64,000 nucleotides of DNA, taken from positions 6,052,644 through 6,116,643 of the forward strand of contig NC_051443.1 in NCBI RefSeq assembly GCF_001649575.2, written 5' to 3'. Below the pieces are notes generated by a model. It did not search any database, was not told the origin of the DNA, and worked only from the letters and a program-made list of their open reading frames with translations. The position numbers and the translations under genes were made by a program. Positions 27,601-36,600 of the stretch are shown piece by piece. The DNA comes from Kryptolebias marmoratus. Taxonomy: Eukaryota > Chordata > Actinopteri > Cyprinodontiformes > Rivulidae. Each line of letters opens with the position of its first letter. The first letter of the stretch is position 1.

Positions 27601-30600
27601 GCGGCATCGAGTCTGAGAACCGACGCCTGCATGGTCAAGAAGAGTTGGGGGAAACAAATCGAGGATGAAACGTCACTGGTGACATTTCCACCTTTTTTTT
27701 TTTTGGAAAGGTGCACTGCCTTACACAGCTTAGTCAATGTTATTTTATTTTATTTATTTATTTTTACACACACACCAGAGCTCATTTTCTCTGCTCTGAC
27801 CTGAAACAGTCATGTGGTGGAAACATGACAGAACAGCTGTACATTCCTCCAGACTTTATGTCCGTATTTTCAACGTGTCGTGGAATTTTTACAAGTAAAC
27901 TTGTAAGTTTTGAAAACCATTTGGAAGTATCTAATTTTGCTATTTCCCCCCCAAAAAACACAACTACTCACGCAGAAAAGTACATCTCATCTCAACACAT
28001 TAACATGAGAATCCCAGTTAGCATTCTCAGAAACAACTAAAACCAGAAGAGCTGTTTGTTTATCCAGTGGTATGTGATGAGCAAGAGCACCTGAGAAAGT
28101 TATTATTTTTAGTTAGATCCCAACAATAAGTCCTACACATGTGCAAGCAGGTAAAACTGATTCCTTAAACCATGAGCTGAAGTTGCGAAAGATTGAGTTT
28201 TTTTCAACGGATGGTGTTTGTGGGTATTCGAGTTTTTAAACCAGCACTTATTTCCGCTTTTCACTTAGTGAAAAATGAGCACATTCAACCTGGTGCCAAC
28301 TGGAGCTAAAGCTCCTGGACTGAACCCACGTTGAAGTCTTTCCCAGGAAAAAAGAAAAGCCAGATGTTGGTGCACCTTAATGTTTTTTTAAATCATAAAT
28401 TTTCCACATTTTGTATTCTGAATTTCCATGCGAGTACGAGAAGACACTTCTCGTTTTTTTAAGAAGTTAACCAACTGCAAGCTAGTTTGGCAAAAAAAAA
28501 AAAACAGTTTTAGGTATCCTGTCACCCCCCCGCCCCGCCCAATCCCATATGTATGGGCTGGGAGGCCGACCACTTGGCTTTCCTCCTGCTCTTAGTCCTC
28601 ATCTCAAACTTATTTTAACGCAGTAACTGCTTCCTCCCCCAAGGATAACACCCTCCCATTATGTCTGCTTTGTGACTGAGCCATTTTAGGTGAATTCCAG
28701 TATTGTAAAGTATAATTGTACGTCTCAGTGTTAATGTTTAGTATTCGTTTAAAACACTGGTTCCAAATCATTAAGTTGACTCCAAAAGCTGTTAGATTCC
28801 CACCTGTTACTTCAATGAAAATATGTTTAGTATTTGTAACTTTTATACTTTTTGAATTATTTAAACTTCATTTACAAGCATTGACTTTTTATTAATCTTA
28901 AAAAAACACTGTTCTCTTTGAAATCTGCTTCTGCAGACTTCCTATGCTTGTTTTAGCTTTTACCTATGTCTTGCTCATTTCAGCCACAGTTTTGCTACAT
29001 TTGGCCATTTAGCAACATTTTGCCAATTTTTGCTTGTAGCTACTGTTTTGGCTGATGTTAATACAACTCATTTATCAACAAATCTCAGCCAAGTCATTCA
29101 GCACTCAGCATTCACTGTTTTTGCAGAAAATGCAGTTTCTCTAGGTACTGTTCTGTTAAATCTTTTATCTTCGTTGTGCGGCTTTGAAATAAAACGTGGT
29201 CTGCCACATGCACCAAAATAATGGAGACCAAAGGTATCTTGGTCATCTTTACACTTCTTACACTAGTTTACACATCCAAATGTGATTTTTTTACAAACTC
29301 ATATTGGAGTTTTTGGGCTGCAGAAGCAGTGGCACCCCTCACAATTTCTTTTAAATTTATCTAGCATTTATTTCAGTCTGTAATCAGTTCACAGACTGAC
29401 AGGAAGTCCCCTTTCCTTGTTTTTTTCTTTTACTTGCCTTGTAGTTCTCACTCATCTAACTTTACATTTTTTGCAACTCGAGCTCCATTCTCTGCCAAAC
29501 CATTTATTTTACCCAGCCCTTTTTCGAATCTGAGAGAGAATCCCTCCCCACAAATCCAGAGGAGTGCAGCGGTAATCACCTGGATGGAAGCTAAAACCCC
29601 TCTTTGTGTTAACTTTACACACATTAAGCTCCGCTGTCATTTTAAGATTAGTTTGTAATGTCTTCCCATGGGCTTCATTACGTGCCTGGCTCCCACTGCA
29701 GCCGGTTCCCTCTGTTCAAACTGCAGAGACGCAGGCAGGTCTGCTGAAATTCATCTGAACATCATGCGGCCTTTAGCGGATGTCGGGTTTGCTTTAAGCA
29801 GAACTCACTGAGAGGTTTGAGGATGTTGGTGCTGGAGTCGTCTATGTTCTCCGTGTCCGACTTGTAGACTTCTGTGCTCTGCTCGGCCCGTTCTCGCTTC
29901 TCCTTGTGGCCGGTCTTGCGTCTGTGGCGTCTCCTCCTCGGGCGGTAGCTCTTAGGAACGTGCACGCCGATGTACACCGTGTGGTGACCTGTGACAACAA
30001 CACAGGGAACGAAGTTTAAGATTACATTCACAGTCACTAAGGAAATAGCAGGAATACAGAACAGATCAGTGTCCATCAGGGGCAGAACGTGATCTAACAG
30101 TCTGAAGCTTTTTTGAACTGATCACAGAAAATGATAATGCTTCTGCCCATGTTCGTGTGTGTCTGTCTGTTAGCAAAATATCTCAAGAACAAGTTGGCAG
30201 ATTTTAATAAAACTTTGCAAAAGTATTCACTGAAGGTGCCTCAACAATTGAATACCTTTTAGCATCAACCCAATAAAAGATGGCCGCCACTAATAACTAA
30301 CATTAGCAGTCACAAAAATGGCTATAACTTAGTCAATTTTAGAGATGTTGACATGATACTTAGTGTTGTAGTAGCTGAGACCGGTCCCAAATACACAGTC
30401 TGAGCCCTTTCAGATCGTGTAAAATTTTTGCTTAAAACTTTGCCATTAACTATTGGAGTCAACTCCATCTGTCTGTTAGCAAAGCATCTCATGAACCACT
30501 GCATGGATTTTAATTAAACTTTCTGAAAAATACTACTGGATGTACGTCTACACCCGATTAACTTTTTGATTCAATCCAATTCAAGATGGTCAACACAGTT

Positions 30601-33600
30601 AATCAACCCTAGCAAACCCAAAAATGGCCACAGCTCAGTCAATTTTATTGATATTGATCTAAAATTAAAATTTGATATATTGAATGAAACTTTAAAAAAA
30701 AAAATGAAGTTACTTTTAAAGGTTTGACATAAACAAACCAAAACCATCTTTTCTCAACGTAAGAGGATCTTCGTCTAAAACTCTGGCAGGAAAGGCTGCT
30801 GGTGATGTGCACTCTTTCCTGGAATGCCAGGCCTGAGTTTTTTTTGTTTTCCCCCTCAGCAGAGATAACATATACTAGTCAGTCTGCTATTGATGCCAAC
30901 TACCTTGTGCACTGCAACACATACGGGAAATTACGACTTCTTCTCTTCCGGAGGTAATTATCAAACTTAAACACTGATTACCTGACCAATTCAGTGATGA
31001 GGCAACCCTGCGTTCTCTCTTTCAGCCACGGCATTCCACAAGCTGGTCTTCCTGGTTTTAACAGCTTTCAATGTCGAAACCAAAGTGCACCTGAGGCAAA
31101 CAAAAACCTCTCTGCCGAGGCTCTGCTGCACCAAGGGGGGTGACGTAAGGCCCAGAACACCGACGCCACTTCTCTTTGTGAGAAGCCTGACGTGGTGGTT
31201 TGTGAAACATGTGAACGTCCCAGGAAATTCACGAGGGTGTCTCCGGAGAGATTCTTCTGTGGCTTTAGCTGGCACACCACAATGGGGCAGGAACGACACT
31301 GACTTATCTAAAGTGGATATTATCTCCTATTTATGTACCGTTCTGTGTTGATACTCAAGGGAAGACGATAAATCCTTTTTTTAGATTTGAACAGTACACG
31401 ATGTAGAGACAAACTCGGACATGTTCAAGCCGCATCAGCGGGATAATGAGTCACAGTTCAACACTCCCTCTTACCTTCCACTTCCTCCTCGTCGCAGATG
31501 TGTTTGACAAAGGCCGCTCCTCTGTCTAACACAGCTTCATCCTCCATTCTACAAAACAAAAACAAAACAATTGAATGTGGAAAGCGGAATACCAAGAAAA
31601 GGTTATGAGCCATCATTTCTTTATATTTTGTTTTCAGTGAGGCAGATCTTCTAGTAATCGAACTAAAAAGGTGGAATTAGGCAAAGTTTCCCAGACTTTC
31701 TGACAGTCTTCTGCACTTTTTCCACTCAGTTTTGAACTCTGATCTTTGAATCATTCAGGCCTAAAAAAAAAAAAATGCACATTGCGTGCTGCCTTCAATG
31801 CCACAATTTTAAACTCAAATCATCCTATGATAAGAAGGGACAGAGTTGGTAGATGTTTTGGTCAAACCTTGTGAATGATGTTATACACAGTGTCATTGGA
31901 TATTGTGAGATGAAGTGAAATGTGTTAGATTTCAGAGCATGTGTTGAGAATGACTCTCCGCTACTTCCACGTCAAATGTTAGCTCAACTTTTGTGAATCT
32001 GACTAAGTTATGGCCATTTTTGTGATTTTTTAATAGTAATTTGCTGTATTGGCCACCTTGAATTGGGTTGACCACAAAAGGTAATCAGCTGTAGATGTAC
32101 ATCCAATGATTACTTTCTGAAGGTTTCCTTAAAATCTGCCTGGTGGTTCATGAGATATTTTGCTAACAGACAGACGGTGTTAAAGGCAAAGTTCAAGGTG
32201 TGTGTTGGGTATAATCCTCATCTACGATCACACTAAATTTTAGCTCAATATCTGTAAAACTGACTGAGTTATATCCACTTTTATGTTTCCTATAGTCAGT
32301 TGGCTGGGGCAGCCATCTTTAAATAGATTCACTCCAAAAGTTAATCAGTTGTAGATGTATATTCAATGCTTACTTTCTGAGCATTTTATTGAAATCCATC
32401 CACTGATTCATGAGAAATTTTGCTAACAGACAAATTACACACACAAAGACAATTGCATTATCAATTATTTTGCTGTCAGTGGCGGACAGTAAGGATTACT
32501 GGGAAGTCTGGCCACTTAGAGGGAAAATACTGTATAAAAATTTTCTGTTGGTCTAAAATCTTTGCACATTACTGTAAGTATCATGAATTATACATGCAGC
32601 CACCTGAGTCTGACATAATCTGCTGTTATTTGATACAATTCTTCCTACTAAATTATCCAAAATTTAAAACCCCCTACACTCTTAACCTACACATGGCAAT
32701 TTCCATGAAATGCCTCTGATGACGACGAACATCAGGAAACGTTTTTCCATCCTATGTCACAACTGTCAACTTCTAACCAGTGTGCAACAATGAAACAAAC
32801 CACACCTTACGCTGAGTAATATCTTGTGTTTTTGTTTTTAGCTGTCACACTCAGGCCCAAATGTTTGGTGAAGTAATTTCAGCGGTAGAAGAAATCCGAG
32901 CAGAGAGAAAACAGAGGTTTCAGCAGCAGCAGCCGAGTCTGAAACAAAGAGTAGAAACCCCTGGAGGAGTTTGCAGATCTCTCTATATGAGAAAAATACC
33001 CGATCTACATGATCCAACATGCACATACAACCAGAGCTGCACGTCATCGAGGTTTTATGTTCACTGGAAAACTTTATGTCCACAACCCATATCCAAAATG
33101 TTGGGACAGGGTGAAAATTTTTAAATAAAAACAAACTGCAATGGTCTGCAAATCTCATAAATCTATATTTTATTCACAATGGAAAATAATAATCATAATA
33201 AATATTAAAACAAAGAAATTGTAACATAAAAAAACTAAGGTAGTTTTGAATTTCATGGCAGCAACAGGTCTCAAAAAAGTTGGATTGGTGCAACAAAAGC
33301 TGTAAAAGTAAGTAGTAAAAATGAGAAACAGCTGGAGGAGCATTTTTACAGTGAATTAGGTTAACAGGCAGCAGGTCAGTGAGAGGACTGGGGATAAAAA
33401 GAGCATTTTAGAGAAGCTGAGTCTCTCAGAAGTAAAGATGGGCAGAGGGTCACCATTCAGCAAAAAAAAAAACTGCATTCAAAAATAGTGGAACAATTTT
33501 AGATTAATATTCTTCAACATAAGACTTGGGAAGACTTTGACTATCTAATCATCTACAGTTCATGATATCAAAAAGATTTCAAGAATCTGGAGAAATCTCT

Positions 33601-36600
33601 GGGCTCAAAGCACAGGACTGAAAGTCAGAACTGGATGTTTATGATCTTCAGGTCCTCAGGCAGCTCTGCAATAAAAACAGGCCTGATTCTGTTCTGGACA
33701 TCACTGAATGGACTCAGGAACACTTCTACAGATCTCTCTCTGTAAACACAGTGTGTTGTTTAAAGCTCTATCATACAAAGAAGAAGCCAGATGTGAACAC
33801 CATCCAGAAATGCTGCTATCTCCTCTGAGCCAAAGCCCATTTAAGCATACACATCTGGAAAGGGACTACTGCAAAAAAATGTGTATACATTTTAGAAAAA
33901 AAAAAATCGGCCCTTTTCTGGGAAGACCTTGCATATTTCAGCAAGATAGCACTAAACCACACACTGCATCCATTCCAGCAGCAGGGCTGCAGAGTAGAAG
34001 AGTCCTGGTGCTGAACTGACCTGCCTGCAGTCCAGACTTTTTGTCATGAAACAAAAAATCCATCAAAGACAACACTGGCCTGTTGAACAGCTAGAATCCT
34101 CCATCAGACCAGAATGGGTCAACCTTCTCCTCTAAAACCTCCAGCAGCAGCTCTCCTCAGTTCTAGATGTTTACAGACTGTTGGTAAAAGAAGATGGGAT
34201 GCTTCACAGAGGGGAAACATGGACTGACCAAACGTTCTTGAGGTGTGTTGCCATCAAAAATTTTAAATCATCCCTTTTTTATTTACCCTACGCAAAAAAG
34301 GTGCAATTTCTTTGTTTATGGATTTGGTTACCATGTTCCATTGGGACTAAAACATGGGTTTTTAAGATTTGCAAATCATTGCATTTTGTTTTTATTTACA
34401 TTTTACACATCCGCCTAACTTTATCAGATTCGGGGTCGTAAAAGCATCGACTGCCAGCTGCAGAAGACGTTGGACAACTAGCAGCACAACAAATGCAGCA
34501 GAATATATCAATCTGCAACACACACATGGCTTTTACCAACATTTAATTTAGTAAAACAACATGTCAATATGTTGCTTCCTCCTGTTTTCTAACAGATACC
34601 TTAACTTCCAGTAAATCTGTTTGGCTGAAGGTTGGCAGCTAACTTTTCTTTTTTGGAAACTACAACATGCTAATGTCCAACATGGAACTGGTTTCCACAA
34701 CACAGAACGCAGCGTCTCAGATTACAACACACACAAAGAATGTCTGTTCTCCCCTGACAGATAGTGCTTTTCTGCTTTTCTGCTGTCACAATTTACATAA
34801 TTCACATTTGACCTTTAATGAGTCGGTCGGTTTTGTTTTAACTGTGCCATATTCCTGATAACCTACACTGCTGCACAGAACTCAAGCAGGATTACTGAAC
34901 CACAAAGAGAACCGGAGTGTGTCAGAACCCATTCAGGTACTCCCCGCAATGCCATAAAGACAAGCCAAAAGAGTGGAAGTAAGAAACAAAATCACCATCT
35001 TTTCCTCATAGAGTGTCCTAAATTGAAAAAAAAAGCAAAATTTATAAACTGGTGTCATCTTCCAAGTATGTTTGTTTGCCTATGAAAACACAAAGACTGA
35101 AAATAGGTCAACAATGACAACATCTGTGGAAGAATTGCTTGGGATGGTCAAGTCCAAAATGTTTGATGCACTGGTACATATCTACACTCAGACATGTTGA
35201 GTGAAGTATGCCAATTGTCTTAAAATTTGACTTTAAAATGTTGTGTATTTCACCTATTTTTAAAAAATAAATAAAATAAAAACTAATGAGACTAATTAGT
35301 TTGCTCCAAAATGCCTATATTCAGACTTCAGACTGAAATTTTCCATTGTTTCCATTGATTTATTTCCACCTAAACGTCTCCAAGGTTCTACGCTTGTCCG
35401 ATTCTGCCTAATATGTTTACCTATACAGACTACAGCCAGCTTAATGCAAAATCACGTCGCTCAAAAATCAATGCAGCTTTCGATGCATTCAGCCTAGTTT
35501 ACGTTGAGCGCATACCCGCATTTCAGAATTTTATAACAGCAATATCACGAAAAACTATTGCAGTAAACTCCTTCAAACTGTACCACTTGTAATAGCTCAG
35601 GATAACCTCTTGCATGTTTTTTTTTATAGTCTGCCACGAGTACCTTTAATACCTGAGAGAGCACACAACGAGTCACTTTCCACTGACAGTCCCACAGATT
35701 ACTGTTCCAGTCCCAGCTCAAACCGCTCCTTCTTACCTTAAAGGGCTTTGTGACTTCTAAAATCCTCCGTTAAGGTTGGAAGGAATGTGGTTCCTCCAGT
35801 CAGGTAAACTATGGACCTGCTCCAACCATGTGCTTTCCTGAGCCTCACTTAGATCCTTAAGTTTGCTGTCGCTAAATTATAAGTTCTTTATCTGAATGCT
35901 CAAAAGATAATTAGTAGAACAAGCATGTTAAACGTGCTGCAGCATTTGTCCTTCTTCTTTTTTTTTTTTGCCACGCAGCACATTTCAGCTGTGGTTCAGA
36001 CAGCTTATAAATGAGAGGGGAGCTAAATAAACAAAGCCAGGAAGGAAACAACTTGTTCCTCCAATTGCACTGGGAGCTCATTTGAATTTCCCTAGTGGAT
36101 ATGATATCTGGCCCAGAGAGTGATAGATAATAGTGATTATGTTTCTACCCCCGTGTGTGTGTGCGCAGCGTTCGTAGCATTAACAAACTATCTCATGAAC
36201 AGTTTTTAATGAAACATTCAGAAAGTAATCACTGAATGTACAGATACGACTGATTCATTTTCTATTCATAATATCCGCCACAGCCAGCTGACCTTAAAAA
36301 CAAACAAACAAACAAACAAAAAAAAAAAACCACAAAACGGCTATACCCAAATAAGTTATGTGTGGTTGGTAGTAGCTGAGACTGATCCTCAACACATATT
36401 CTGGGCACCAACAGATTGCACAAGATCTTTGTTTCAAAACTTGGCATTAACTATTTGTAGCCAACTTTGTCTGTTAGCACTATATCTTCTGAACCACTGA
36501 GCAGATTTTAATGAAAATTTCAGGAAATGGTGTCCATGTACAACTGATTAACTTATGGAGCCAACCCAATTCAAGATGGCCACTAAAGCCAACTCATGTT

